In this document: positions 1-8,301 of the stretch, in pieces
Layout of the letters: each line of letters begins with the position of its first letter
How positions within the stretch are numbered: the stretch's first letter is position 1
Assembly: GCF_004217145.1 (NCBI RefSeq)
Contig: NZ_SHKR01000014.1
Location: 310,001 to 374,000 of the forward strand
Length of the DNA stretch: 64,000 nt
Direction of reading: 5' to 3'
DNA from: Kribbella rubisoli
Lineage (GTDB): Bacteria; Actinomycetota; Actinomycetes; Propionibacteriales; Kribbellaceae
The notes under the pieces: model-generated
Databases searched by the model: none
What the model saw: only the letters and a program-made list of their open reading frames with translations
Told to the model about the DNA's origin: nothing
Translations under genes and position numbers: made by a program

Positions 1-158
1 CGGCAGATCCGCTCCGTGCCGTCGGTCGAGGCGTTGTCGGAGATGATCAGCTCGAAGTCGGCGTACGTCTGCCCGAGCAGGGCGTCGAGCGCCTCCGCGA
101 GGTATTTCTCGCCGTTGTAGACCGGCAGACCGATGCTCAGCCGCGGTACTGCGTTCAT
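1..158 (-). CDS. Glycosyltransferase family 2, N-terminal fragment (cut by window edge)
   Basis: Only the first 52 codons are in the window; the rest lies left of base 1. The start codon is the ATG at 158-156, which overlaps the TGA of the upstream glycosyltransferase in an ATGA junction. The visible N-terminus carries the GT2 nucleotide-sugar binding start (LPVYNGEKYL) and the DNASTD motif. It differs from the N-terminus of the neighbouring GT2 (155-1078) at about 8 of 52 residues, so the two are recent tandem paralogues. It is expected to be a cytoplasmic sugar transferase of the polysaccharide operon; its substrate cannot be told. Confidence 0.9.
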   Translation of the reverse strand, partial: MNAVPRLSIGLPVYNGEKYLAEALDALLGQTYADFELIISDNASTDGTERIC

Positions 159-1078
159 CTTCTCCTCATCTCTGCAAGAGTCTGCGGGTGCCTGGCGGGA
201 ACCGTGTCTTCGATCCGGGCCGACGATCTGTGCGCCGCCCGGCTCGCCAGCCAGCGCAGCAGGTGCGTGTAGCAGCGGCGGCGCTCGGCCGACGAGAGTG
301 GCGCCCGCCGGATCGCGCCGACGAAGCCGCCGACGTACTCGGCGAGCAACCGCGCGGTCGGGTTGCTCAGCCGGTGCGCGCGCCGCGGCTCCATGTTGGC
401 GCTGCGGCTGCGGATCGTCGGCTTCGCCCGCTCGGCGCGGTCCGGGTGGTCGCGGCGGAAGAAGAGAACCTCGGGCACCTGGTAGAACCGCCCGGACAGC
501 GCGATCTCGGCCATCAACGTGCGGTCCGCGTGGTGGTAGCTGCCGTGCAGCGGCGTACGGCGCAGCGTCTCCGAGCGCATCACACCGTAGAAGTCGTCGC
601 CGCCGACGGCGAACAGCAGGCTCCGGAACCGCTCGACCGGATCCGGCGAGGCCGTCGCGAGCGGATAGTCGACCGTGAGGAGGATCTCGCCGGCCGCGTC
701 GATGAACGCCTCCCACGAGTGGGCCAGCACGAGTTCGCGATCGTTGTCGAGCGCATCGACGCAGCGCGCCAGCAACTCGCGTCCGTACAGGTCGTCGTAC
801 GAGGCCCACTTGAACAGCTCGGTGTGCGACTGCTCGAAGACGAAGTTGTGGTTCGGTGTGGCGCCGATGTTGGCCGGCTGGCGCAGGTACGTGATCCGCG
901 GGTCCTTGGCGGCGTACTCGCGGCAGATCTCCTCGGTCGCGTCGGTCGACGCGTTGTCGGAGATGATCAGCTCGAACTCGCCGTACGACTGGCCCAGCAG
1001 GGCGTCGAGGGACTCGGCGAGATACTTCTCGCCGTTGTAGACCGGCAGCCCGACGGTCAGCCGCGGTACGGCGTTCAT
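155..1078 (-). CDS. Glycosyltransferase family 2
   Basis: A 307-residue protein with a GT-A type fold: LPVYNGEKYL near residues 11-20, DNASTD near 41-46 and a DD pair at 95-96 (SYDDLYG) in the place of the metal-binding DxD motif. GT2 enzymes transfer a sugar from an NDP-sugar to a lipid-linked acceptor at the cytoplasmic face. The ATG overlaps the stop of the flippase gene (ATGA, 1075-1078), and its own stop overlaps the start of the next GT2, so the three are translationally coupled. The arginine-rich C-terminal 60 residues have no clear membrane segment. Donor and acceptor are unknown. Confidence 0.9.
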   Translation of the reverse strand: MNAVPRLTVGLPVYNGEKYLAESLDALLGQSYGEFELIISDNASTDATEEICREYAAKDPRITYLRQPANIGATPNHNFVFEQSHTELFKWASYDDLYGRELLARCVDALDNDRELVLAHSWEAFIDAAGEILLTVDYPLATASPDPVERFRSLLFAVGGDDFYGVMRSETLRRTPLHGSYHHADRTLMAEIALSGRFYQVPEVLFFRRDHPDRAERAKPTIRSRSANMEPRRAHRLSNPTARLLAEYVGGFVGAIRRAPLSSAERRRCYTHLLRWLASRAAHRSSARIEDTVPARHPQTLAEMRRR

Positions 1079-2355
1079 GTGCTTCTCACTTCAGGAACGG
1101 CCGGCTGGGACTCCCCGGAATCCACCGCCGACTCGAGCTGCTTGCGCTCCCGGACGCCGACGCGCAGCGTGTACCACCAGACGAACGCCGCTGCGAACGT
1201 CGCACACGCGGCGCCCCAGGCCGAACCGCGCGCACCGTCGAGCGCACCGCCCAGCACGCCGCCGACGAGGTAGAACGCCGAGGCACACAGCTGGGCCTTG
1301 AGACTGCGGCGGGCAATACCGAGCGCGCGCAGGCCGGCCGCGGCACCGGTGTTGAAGCCGGCGCTCGCCACCGACAAAGTTGCCGGAAGCACCAATGCGG
1401 ACGCGGTCAGCCAGACCTCGCCGAGTAGTGCGTGGCCCCACTTGTCCGGCAGTGCGAACAGCAGGAGCAGACCCCAGGCCAGCGCAGCCAGCGCCTGCGC
1501 GCCGCCAAGTGCCAGACAGAACCACGGCAGCGCCCGGACAGACCTTCGCAGTACCCGGGCGGCTTCCGGTACGGCGACCAGCCCGATACCCGACAGCACG
1601 ATGAAGAACGGTCCGAGCAGCATCTCCGCGCCGCGCACCGTACCGACGGCGGCGACGCCTGCGAACGCGCCCAGTCCGTACATCCGGAGCTGGTAGGCGC
1701 CGCTGAGCGTGACGTTCTCGGTCAGGTAGCGCAGGCTGAGATCGCGGTGTTCGGACAGCCAGCGGCGAGCGAGTGCCGGCCGTGGCAGGATGCCTGCCTG
1801 CAGCCCGCTCACGAGCGCCGCGAACACCCCGGCTCCACCCCACGCGAGCACGAACCGGGTCACGCTGGCGTGCTGGGAAGCCAGATACAGCAGCGGCACC
1901 AGGCCGAGCGCCCAGGTGATGTCGCTGACGAAAGCCTTCCCGCCCTGCCCCGACGCGAAGAACGCGAACCGCCAGCTGTCCTGCAGCATCAGGCCCGGCA
2001 ACACGATGCCCAGGGCAATGAATGCCTGGCCGGCGTGCCCGCCGAGCAGCAGCCCGACAAGCGCGCAGATCGCGCCGGTGCCGAGACCGACGACGATCGC
2101 CATCCCGGACGACTTCGCGACCGCGGTCCGCCACACCGGTCGCTCCAGGCCGCTGAACCGGACCGCGAGCGGATCGGTCCCCAGGCCGCGGGAGATGTTC
2201 AGGACCACGCCGTACGTCACCCAGGCCAGGCTGAACGCGCCGAACTGCAGCGCGCCCAGCTGCCGGGCGACGACAACGCCCACCAGGAAGCTGACCAGGC
2301 TGGTCACAGCCTGGTCGGCGAGTCCCCAGGTGAGGCGGCGCAGGACAGCTTTCAT
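1075..2355 (-). CDS. Polysaccharide/oligosaccharide flippase (Wzx-like membrane protein)
   Basis: A 426-residue polytopic protein with about 12-14 hydrophobic segments from the N-terminus onwards. Its composition and length fit the MATE/PST superfamily of lipid-linked oligosaccharide flippases (Wzx type, usually 400-500 residues). It would turn undecaprenyl-linked repeat units to the outer face of the membrane. It sits between a methyltransferase gene and two GT2 genes in the leftward operon. The polymerase-like protein and the Wzz-like proteins encoded to the right would complete a Wzx/Wzy-type pathway. The ATG at 2355 has only a weak ribosome binding site. The family is clear from membrane topology and context, but substrate specificity cannot be read. 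Confidence 0.82.
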   Translation of the reverse strand: MKAVLRRLTWGLADQAVTSLVSFLVGVVVARQLGALQFGAFSLAWVTYGVVLNISRGLGTDPLAVRFSGLERPVWRTAVAKSSGMAIVVGLGTGAICALVGLLLGGHAGQAFIALGIVLPGLMLQDSWRFAFFASGQGGKAFVSDITWALGLVPLLYLASQHASVTRFVLAWGGAGVFAALVSGLQAGILPRPALARRWLSEHRDLSLRYLTENVTLSGAYQLRMYGLGAFAGVAAVGTVRGAEMLLGPFFIVLSGIGLVAVPEAARVLRRSVRALPWFCLALGGAQALAALAWGLLLLFALPDKWGHALLGEVWLTASALVLPATLSVASAGFNTGAAAGLRALGIARRSLKAQLCASAFYLVGGVLGGALDGARGSAWGAACATFAAAFVWWYTLRVGVRERKQLESAVDSGESQPAVPEVRST

Positions 2356-2373
2356 AGTTGGCTCACAGTCGGG

Positions 2374-3108
2374 TCACAGGGCGCTTCGCTGGACGGCCGG
2401 CAGGTCCTGGAGGCGCCACAGTCCGAGCCGGTTCGGGTCGACCTCGCCGCCGTCCGGGAAGGACTCGAGCGGCGCGGGGAAGTTGAAGGGCGGGAGCGAC
2501 ATGTTCAGTTGCCGCCAGTTGCGGCCGGTGAACTGGTTGTGGTTCCGCTCGACGTTCGCGTAGGTGTTGATCACCAGCCACTCCGCACCGGTGGCGCGGA
2601 AGTTCTCCAGAATGTCCGCCGCGTCCTGGAACGAGACGTGCACCAGGCAGTCCCGGCACAGGACCAGGTCGACCTCGGGCAGCTTGTCCTTGGTCAGGTC
2701 GGCGACCGCGAAGTCCCGCTGCTCGTCGCCGTACTCCGCCCGGTTCTTCTCGATCACGCTCGCGACGATGTCGACACCGTGGTACTTCTCCACCGGAAGC
2801 GGAATGTGGCGCATCCAGTTCAGGTCCCCGCACGGGGCGTCGAGCATCGTCTTGACGTCGAGCCGGGTCAGGATCTCCGGCAGGCGCTCGCGGATGTCGA
2901 CGGTAGCCCGCAGCTCGGATCCCGTGCCGGACCCGGACTCGGTGCTGTCCCATCCCGACGTCTCGTAGACCTGCGTGAACAGCGCCTCTCGAGACGTCAC
3001 CCGCCACCGCAGCCGGTGGACCGCTGTCAATCGGGCCATCGGCCCGCGGAGTATGCGCTTGACCATATCCAGCCCCGAACTGCGCAGGCTGCTCACAACG
3101 GATGTCAT
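2374..3108 (-). CDS. Class I SAM-dependent methyltransferase
   Basis: A 244-residue protein with the SAM-binding motif I LDAPCGD at residues 89-95 and an acidic strand-2 end (KYHGVDIV) downstream, followed by a DLVLCRDCLVHV segment typical of Rossmann methyltransferases. The ATG at 3108 is preceded by a good ribosome binding site (GAGAGGAAC). It lies in the leftward polysaccharide operon between a C-methyltransferase homologue and the flippase, so it probably methylates a sugar or the glycan. The exact acceptor is unknown. It lacks the N-terminal zinc motif of its two operon neighbours and is a separate family. Confidence 0.85.
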   Translation of the reverse strand: MTSVVSSLRSSGLDMVKRILRGPMARLTAVHRLRWRVTSREALFTQVYETSGWDSTESGSGTGSELRATVDIRERLPEILTRLDVKTMLDAPCGDLNWMRHIPLPVEKYHGVDIVASVIEKNRAEYGDEQRDFAVADLTKDKLPEVDLVLCRDCLVHVSFQDAADILENFRATGAEWLVINTYANVERNHNQFTGRNWRQLNMSLPPFNFPAPLESFPDGGEVDPNRLGLWRLQDLPAVQRSAL

Positions 3109-3127
3109 TCCGGTTCCTCTCCCCAGT

Positions 3128-4288
3128 TCACCTTGCGTCTTGACGACGAGTCCCCATCTCGTGCGGCTCCGGCAACGGGACCAGGTAGGTGGCGCCCCAG
3201 CCGCCGTCGGCTTCCAGTTGCGCCACGATCTCGTCGGCGATATCCCAGGTCAGCACGAGGACGACGTCCGGCCGGGCGGCCTTCAGCTCCTCGATCGGGC
3301 GGATCGGCACCATGCAGGCACCGGGGATCCGGCGACCGTGTTTACCCGGCGCCAGATCGACGGTGAACGGCAGCAGGTCCGTCGTCACCTTGCTCAGGTC
3401 CAGGAGCACCGGCGCCTTCGACGGCGCGCCGTACCCCAGGACCGTACGGCCCGCTGCCTTGTGGCGGGTCAGCTCTTCGTGCAGTGCGCCGGCCGCGTGC
3501 CGGGCAGCCTCGTGCAGGCTGCCGAGCTGGACCTCGTCCGCGATCCCGGCCGCTTCCTCGTCGTCCAGGACCACGTCGACCGAGGCGTCCGGCTTCGCGT
3601 CCGCGGTGTGCCGCAGCATCACCATCAGGCTGCCGCCGTACATCTCGGCCTGCTGCACCGACTCGATGGTTAGACCGTGCAGCGCGGCGATGTTCTGCAG
3701 CGCACGCAGCGAGACGTAGGCCCAGTGGCCGTGCCGGATCGTGTCGAACTGGTTGCCGATGAACAACGGCAGCAGGTGGTGGAACTCCATCACCAGCAGA
3801 CCGCCCGGCGCGAGCCGGTCCGCCCGCAGCTTCAGCGAGTCGCCGTACTGCGGCTCGTGCACGATCCCGTGGACATCGATCACCAAGCCGGCCTTCTCGT
3901 CCTCACCGGCCAGCCGCGAACCCGCGGCGTACAGGTGATCGAGCCACGACCCGCCGTGCGGACTGCCGAACTCGAACACCACCGTCCCGAGAAGCTCCGG
4001 GTAGTCCCGCAGGATCTCCTTGACCGAAGCCTCCGCATGCGCGCGGCTGGTCGCGGATTCGACGGCCAGCGGCTCCTCGGCCAGCTGCGCCTGCACCGGA
4101 CCGAGCTGCACCAGCGTGCAGTCCCGGCACAGCCAGAGCGACAGCGGCCAGCGCGGATCGGGACCGGGGTTGTCAGCCGGCGGGAAGTAGTCGGCGAGCG
4201 GCTGGTCGCCGACGTCCACCACGAGTACGACGTTCTCCGACGCGCACCCGCGACACTTGAAGCTCACCGCATCTCCCTCATTCACCAT
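3128..4288 (-). CDS. NDP-sugar C-methyltransferase homologue with altered catalytic motif
   Basis: A 386-residue protein of the same architecture as the sugar C-methyltransferases (TylC3/TcaB9 group): N-terminal cysteine pairs for zinc (CRGC near residues 11-14, CRDC near 55), a SAM domain, and a C-terminal Rossmann-like domain with GYGAPSK. The catalytic segment that normally reads YHEH reads RHGH here (FDTIRHGHW), so the conserved Tyr and Glu are missing. The SAM motif (FEFGSPHGG) is also unusual. It may be a non-methylating or altered enzyme. Start: ATG at 4288 overlaps the PIG-L stop by 7 bp; a GTG at 4285 (GTGA overlap) is an equally good start. Confidence 0.82.
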   Translation of the reverse strand: MVNEGDAVSFKCRGCASENVVLVVDVGDQPLADYFPPADNPGPDPRWPLSLWLCRDCTLVQLGPVQAQLAEEPLAVESATSRAHAEASVKEILRDYPELLGTVVFEFGSPHGGSWLDHLYAAGSRLAGEDEKAGLVIDVHGIVHEPQYGDSLKLRADRLAPGGLLVMEFHHLLPLFIGNQFDTIRHGHWAYVSLRALQNIAALHGLTIESVQQAEMYGGSLMVMLRHTADAKPDASVDVVLDDEEAAGIADEVQLGSLHEAARHAAGALHEELTRHKAAGRTVLGYGAPSKAPVLLDLSKVTTDLLPFTVDLAPGKHGRRIPGACMVPIRPIEELKAARPDVVLVLTWDIADEIVAQLEADGGWGATYLVPLPEPHEMGTRRQDAR

Positions 4289-4932
4289 GTCAGCGTGGCT
4301 TTCGCCGTCGTGAAGGCTTCGGCGTAGGTCGCCCGGCACTCCATCCCGCGCAACCGGGCCAGCCCGGAGAAGACCTCTCCGTCGAACCAGTCGTGCGGGA
4401 CCTGGGACGGGTACGCCTTGTGCAGCAGCGCGATCTTCTCCTGCATCTGCTCCTCGGTGAGCTCGACGTACAGCCACGGCCGGCTGATGTCGCCGTCCCA
4501 CTTCGGGATCTCGTAGTGCAGCACCAGATGGTTGCGCCACACCGTCGGCGCCAGCTCGGCGATCAACCGGTGGTCCTGGTGCGCGTCATGCTTGCTCGGG
4601 GCAAACACCAGGTCCGGACGACGGCTGCCCCGAGCCGTTGCCTCGAGCAACTCCTTGGTCTGGTTCCAGTACGCCGGCAACCGGCCGTCCGGCAGCTCGG
4701 CCGACGTGACGCTGACCTCGCAGTCCGGCAGGAACAGCTCCGCCGCGCGGCGGGCCTCCTCCAGGCGCGACGGCGTACCGGTCGCGATCACGAACTCGGC
4801 GGTCAGCTCCGGCACCGACTCGGCCAGCTTCAGCAGCGTGCCGCCGCAGCCGATCTCGATGTCGTCCGGATGAGCGCCGAGGGCAACCAGATGGACCGGC
4901 CCGTCGATCAGGCCGAGCTGGAACGGAAGCAT
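4282..4932 (-). CDS. PIG-L family deacetylase
   Basis: A 216-residue protein with the zinc-binding AHPDDIEIGCGG motif close to the N-terminus and the second metal/catalytic segment HDAHQDH. PIG-L/LmbE enzymes remove N-acetyl groups from amino sugars such as GlcNAc-linked substrates. The ATG at 4932 shares one base with the stop of the nucleotidyltransferase gene (TGATG), so it is tightly coupled. A longer reading frame upstream overlaps the previous gene and is not needed. In this operon it probably deacetylates an N-acetyl sugar nucleotide or a lipid-linked sugar, giving a free amine; this role is inferred from context. Confidence 0.9.
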   Translation of the reverse strand: MLPFQLGLIDGPVHLVALGAHPDDIEIGCGGTLLKLAESVPELTAEFVIATGTPSRLEEARRAAELFLPDCEVSVTSAELPDGRLPAYWNQTKELLEATARGSRRPDLVFAPSKHDAHQDHRLIAELAPTVWRNHLVLHYEIPKWDGDISRPWLYVELTEEQMQEKIALLHKAYPSQVPHDWFDGEVFSGLARLRGMECRATYAEAFTTAKATLTW

Positions 4933-5786
4933 CAGAGCGCCACCACTACCGGCGCGTCCACCGACACCGCGGGTTCCTTGTCCAGCACCTGTGCCTGCTG
5001 CTGGCGGACCTGGTGGCTCCACAGCGCCCACGGCTTCTTGCCTGAGCGGTACAGCTCCTCGAGCTGGCTGCGCTCCTTGAGCGTGTCCATCGGCGCCCAG
5101 AACCCGTGGTGCGGGATGGCCTCGAGCTTGCGCATCGCGGCCAGCCGCGGGAACGCGTCGCCGACCAGGTCCTCGCCCTCGTTCAGGACGTCGAAGATCT
5201 CCTTCTTGATGACGAAGAACCCACCGTTGATCCAGACGTTCAGGTCGACCGCCGACCGCAGCCCGGTGACCCGGGCGTCGGTGCCGAACTCGACCGTGTG
5301 GAACGAGGCCTGCGGCGGCACCGCGAGCAGGCTGGCGGTGATGTCGCTGGTCATCACGTGATCGACGATCTTGTCCATCGGCGCGTCGGTGAGCACGTCA
5401 CCGTAGTTGGCCAGGAAGGCGTCGTCGTCCTCCAGGAACGGCCGGACCCGGCGCAGCCGCTCACCGATCGAGGTGTCGATGCCGGTGTCGACGAAGGTGA
5501 TCTTCCACTCGCTGATGTCGGAGTCGAGCAGCTCGATGTGCTCGCCGCCCTTCGTCATCACGAAGTCGTTGGAGACGGTCTCCTCGTAGTTCAGGAAGTA
5601 GTTCTTGACCGCGGCTCCCCCGAAGCCCAGGCAGAGGATGAACTCGGTGTGGCCGAAGTGCGCGTAATACCGCATGATGTGCCACAGGACCGGCCGGTCG
5701 CCGATCGTCATCATCGGTTTCGGTGCGGAATCGACGCCGCTGCGCATCCGCAGCCCGAGGCCCCCGCAGAAGATCACGACCTTCAT
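4932..5786 (-). CDS. Sugar-1-phosphate nucleotidyltransferase (RfbF/glucose-1-phosphate cytidylyltransferase-like)
   Basis: A 284-residue protein that begins with the nucleotide-binding loop CGGLGLRMR and PKPMMTIG, followed by WHIMRYYAHFG, the pattern of the RfbF group that makes CDP-glucose from CTP and glucose-1-phosphate. Length fits the family (about 255-290). It lies in the middle of the leftward operon. The usual RfbF partners (CDP-glucose 4,6-dehydratase, RfbH) are not recognisable in this window, so the nucleotide and sugar should not be taken for granted. The epimerase and C-methyltransferases next to it suggest that the activated sugar becomes a branched deoxysugar. Confidence 0.85.
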   Translation of the reverse strand: MKVVIFCGGLGLRMRSGVDSAPKPMMTIGDRPVLWHIMRYYAHFGHTEFILCLGFGGAAVKNYFLNYEETVSNDFVMTKGGEHIELLDSDISEWKITFVDTGIDTSIGERLRRVRPFLEDDDAFLANYGDVLTDAPMDKIVDHVMTSDITASLLAVPPQASFHTVEFGTDARVTGLRSAVDLNVWINGGFFVIKKEIFDVLNEGEDLVGDAFPRLAAMRKLEAIPHHGFWAPMDTLKERSQLEELYRSGKKPWALWSHQVRQQQAQVLDKEPAVSVDAPVVVAL

Positions 5787-5816
5787 CTGACTTTCCTTCC
5801 CCCCAACGACTTTCGT

Positions 5817-7040
5817 TCAGATCACTTCGAGCTGCGGGATGGGTACGACGAACTTCGCGCCCCACTCCCGTGCGTAGCCGAGCTGATGGACGATCTCCGC
5901 GCGCAGGTTCCACGGCAGGATCACGATGTAGTCGGGGCGCGTCTCGGCCAGGCGCTCCGGGGCGAAGATCGGGATGTGGGTACCGGGCAGGTACATCCCG
6001 TGCTTGTGCGGGCTGCGGTCGACCGTGTACGGCAGCAGGTCCTCGCGGATGCCGCAGTGGTTGAGCAGCGTGTTCCCCTTGCCGGGAGCGCCGTACCCGG
6101 CCACCGTCTTGCCTTCGCGGCGAGCCTGGATCAGGAACTCCAGCAGGTCGGACTTGATCGCGAACACCTCGTCGGCGAATCCGAGGTGGCCCTCGACCGT
6201 GTGCAGGCCGGCGTCCGCCTCGTCCTGCAGCACCTTGCCGACCAGCTCGGTCGGCTCGCCGGCGGTCTCGATCGGCGTACTGAACAGCCGCAGCGACCCG
6301 CCGTGACTGGCCAGCTCCTGTACGTCGACAACCTTGAGGCCGGCCTTCTCCAGCGCCAGCGCGGCGGTCTTCAGCGTCAGGTACTGGTAGTGCTCGTGGT
6401 AGATCGTGTCGTACTGGCGACGCTCGATCAGCCGCAGCAGGTGCGGGAACTCCAGCGACACCAGGCCGTCGTCCTTCACCAGCGCGCGCAGGCCCTTGGC
6501 GAAGTCGACGATGTCCGGCACGTGCGCGAACACGTTGTTGCCGACGACAAGGTCCGCCTGCCCGTGCCGGGCCGCCGCGTCCTTGCCGGTCTCCTCGCCG
6601 AGGAAGTAGCTCTCGGTGCGGATGCCGTTCTCGTTCGCGATCTTGGCGATGTTCGCGGCCGGTTCGATGCCGAGCACCGGGATACCGAGGGCGGTCGCGT
6701 GCTGCAGCAGGTAGCCGTCGTTACTGGCGGCCTCGACGATCAGACTCTCCGCGCCGAGGTCCAGCCGCTCCTGCATGTCGACGACGAACCGGCGGGCGTG
6801 CTCCACCCAGCTGGTCGAGTACGACGAGAAGTACAGGTAGTCGCTGAACACGTCGTCCGCGGCGACGTACGCCGGGAGCTGGACGAGCAGGCAGTTGTCG
6901 CAGATCCGCACATTCAGCGGATAGAACGTCTCACCGCTGTCGATCTGGTCCGCGCGCAGGTAGCTCTCGCACGGCGGCGACATGCCGAGGTCGACGAACG
7001 TGCGCGTGAGCTCCGCGCCGCAGATCCGGCAGCTGTTCAT
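5817..7040 (-). CDS. NDP-sugar C-methyltransferase (zinc-binding, SAM-dependent)
   Basis: A 407-residue protein. The N-terminus (residues 1-60) has two cysteine pairs, CRIC and CDNC, for the structural zinc. The middle domain binds SAM (VEAASNDGYLL and an FAHVPD segment). The canonical catalytic motif IYHEHYQYLTL is intact. The C-terminal domain has GYGAPGKGNTLLN. This is the TylC3/TcaB9 type of enzyme that adds a methyl group to C-3 of a keto-deoxysugar. The ATG at 7040 shares one base with the stop of the epimerase gene (TGATG). It is the intact paralogue of the altered protein at 3128-4288. Confidence 0.9.
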   Translation of the reverse strand: MNSCRICGAELTRTFVDLGMSPPCESYLRADQIDSGETFYPLNVRICDNCLLVQLPAYVAADDVFSDYLYFSSYSTSWVEHARRFVVDMQERLDLGAESLIVEAASNDGYLLQHATALGIPVLGIEPAANIAKIANENGIRTESYFLGEETGKDAAARHGQADLVVGNNVFAHVPDIVDFAKGLRALVKDDGLVSLEFPHLLRLIERRQYDTIYHEHYQYLTLKTAALALEKAGLKVVDVQELASHGGSLRLFSTPIETAGEPTELVGKVLQDEADAGLHTVEGHLGFADEVFAIKSDLLEFLIQARREGKTVAGYGAPGKGNTLLNHCGIREDLLPYTVDRSPHKHGMYLPGTHIPIFAPERLAETRPDYIVILPWNLRAEIVHQLGYAREWGAKFVVPIPQLEVI

Positions 7041-8101
7041 CACTGCATCTCCTTCGGTCCCGGGAACTGCCCGTCGGTCTGGCGCCGCAGCTGGCCGTCG
7101 ACGAGCCCGGCGCTGAGCAGCTGCTGGATCCGGCGCAGGCGGACGAACTGGGCGGAGTTGAAGTCGTCCAGCGTGAGGCCGTGCCGCTGGTAGGCGTCGT
7201 ACATCTCCTCGACGCCCTTGCGGACCGTCCACTGCAGCTGCAGCTCCGGGAACGTCTCGTTGAGCTTGCTGAAGTCGACCTTGTAGTTGCGCAGGTCGGG
7301 GCCGGCGCCCTCGGCGATCGACAGCGTCGAGCCGGGCACCGCCTCGCGGACCATCTCGGCGATGTCGCGGACCTGGACGACGTCCTCGGACCGGCCGACG
7401 TTGAACGCCTCGTCGTGGATCGTCTCCCGCGGCGACTCGAGCACGGTCAGGAACGCGCGGCTGATGTCCTCGATGTGGACCAGCGGGCGCCACGGCGTAC
7501 CGTCGCTCTCCAGCCGGACCTGGCCGGACGTCAGCGCAATCGCGGTCAGATTGTTGACGACGATGTCCAGCCGCAGCCGGGTTGACGCGCCGTACGCGGT
7601 CGCGTTGCGCAGGTAGGTCGGGCTGAAGGTGTCGTCGGCAAGCTTCGACAGCTCCTGCTCGGCCAGCGCCTTGGTCTCGCCGTACGCCGTGACCGGGAAC
7701 ATCTCGGCGTCCTCGCCGACCGCCTCGGAGCCGGCCGCGCCGTACAAGCTGCACGACGACGCGAACAGGAAGCGCTCGACGCCCGCGTCCTTGGCGGCCT
7801 GCGCGACGTTCAGCGTGCCGTCCAGGTTGACCGAGTACGTCGCCGCCTTGTCCAGGTTGCCGAGTGGATCGTTCGACAGCGCGGCCAGACAGACCACCGC
7901 GTCGTACCCCTCGAGCTCGCGCGCGGTCACGTCCCGCATGTCCCGCGGCGCCCTGTCCCCGATCGGGTCCGGCCCGCCGAGCAGGTCACACCCTTCGTAC
8001 AGGCCCGTATCCAGACCGTCCACCTGATGCCCGGCGGCCCGCAGGAACGGCACCATCACGGCCCCGATATAACCCCGATCCCCGGTGACCAGAACCCTCA
8101 T
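7040..8101 (-). CDS. NAD-dependent sugar epimerase/dehydratase (extended SDR)
   Basis: A 353-residue extended short-chain dehydrogenase. It starts with the NAD-binding loop TGDRGYIG and has a catalytic Ser (FASSCSLYG) and the YxxxK pair (AYGETK). It probably acts on the NDP-sugar made by the RfbF-like enzyme (4,6-dehydration or epimerisation); the substrate is not defined. The start ATG at 8101 was preferred over an upstream in-frame ATG because it directly precedes the Rossmann strand and has a strong ribosome binding site (GAGGGGAA). It is the first gene of the leftward operon, divergent from the sugar dehydrogenase gene at 8302. Confidence 0.88.
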   Translation of the reverse strand: MRVLVTGDRGYIGAVMVPFLRAAGHQVDGLDTGLYEGCDLLGGPDPIGDRAPRDMRDVTARELEGYDAVVCLAALSNDPLGNLDKAATYSVNLDGTLNVAQAAKDAGVERFLFASSCSLYGAAGSEAVGEDAEMFPVTAYGETKALAEQELSKLADDTFSPTYLRNATAYGASTRLRLDIVVNNLTAIALTSGQVRLESDGTPWRPLVHIEDISRAFLTVLESPRETIHDEAFNVGRSEDVVQVRDIAEMVREAVPGSTLSIAEGAGPDLRNYKVDFSKLNETFPELQLQWTVRKGVEEMYDAYQRHGLTLDDFNSAQFVRLRRIQQLLSAGLVDGQLRRQTDGQFPGPKEMQ

Positions 8102-8301
8102 CTGTTTCCCCTCACCCCAGTGCAGCCCTGTCGCCCAATACAGAACCCCCGGACAAGCGCCTGATACACGCAATTTCTTTACCGGCCGATTCAAATTTCT
8201 CCGGGCGGATTTCGGCGGGCGTGTATCAGGGGGTCGGCGACGGCGCTCTCATGGGCGCTGCGGACGTGGGGATGCCGCGTCATGAGCCTGTGGGGGGCGT
8301 T
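8102..8301. promoter_or_regulatory. Divergent promoter region with a 12-bp inverted repeat
   Basis: This 200-bp spacer separates the two divergent polysaccharide operons. It contains CCTGATACACGC at 8160-8171 and its exact reverse complement GCGTGTATCAGG at 8219-8230, separated by 47 bp. Each copy reads GTGTATCAGG towards its own gene, 59 bp from the ATG at 8101 and 71 bp from the ATG at 8302. The middle is relatively AT-rich. The copies could be operator sites or promoter elements; no standard -35/-10 pair is obvious. Confidence 0.6.

Noticed and set aside
5106..7193. A 695-codon open frame on the plus strand
   Set aside because: It lies opposite the nucleotidyltransferase and C-methyltransferase genes; its protein is rich in Val/Arg/Asp of a shadow type and has no domain. 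High-GC DNA produces such frames.
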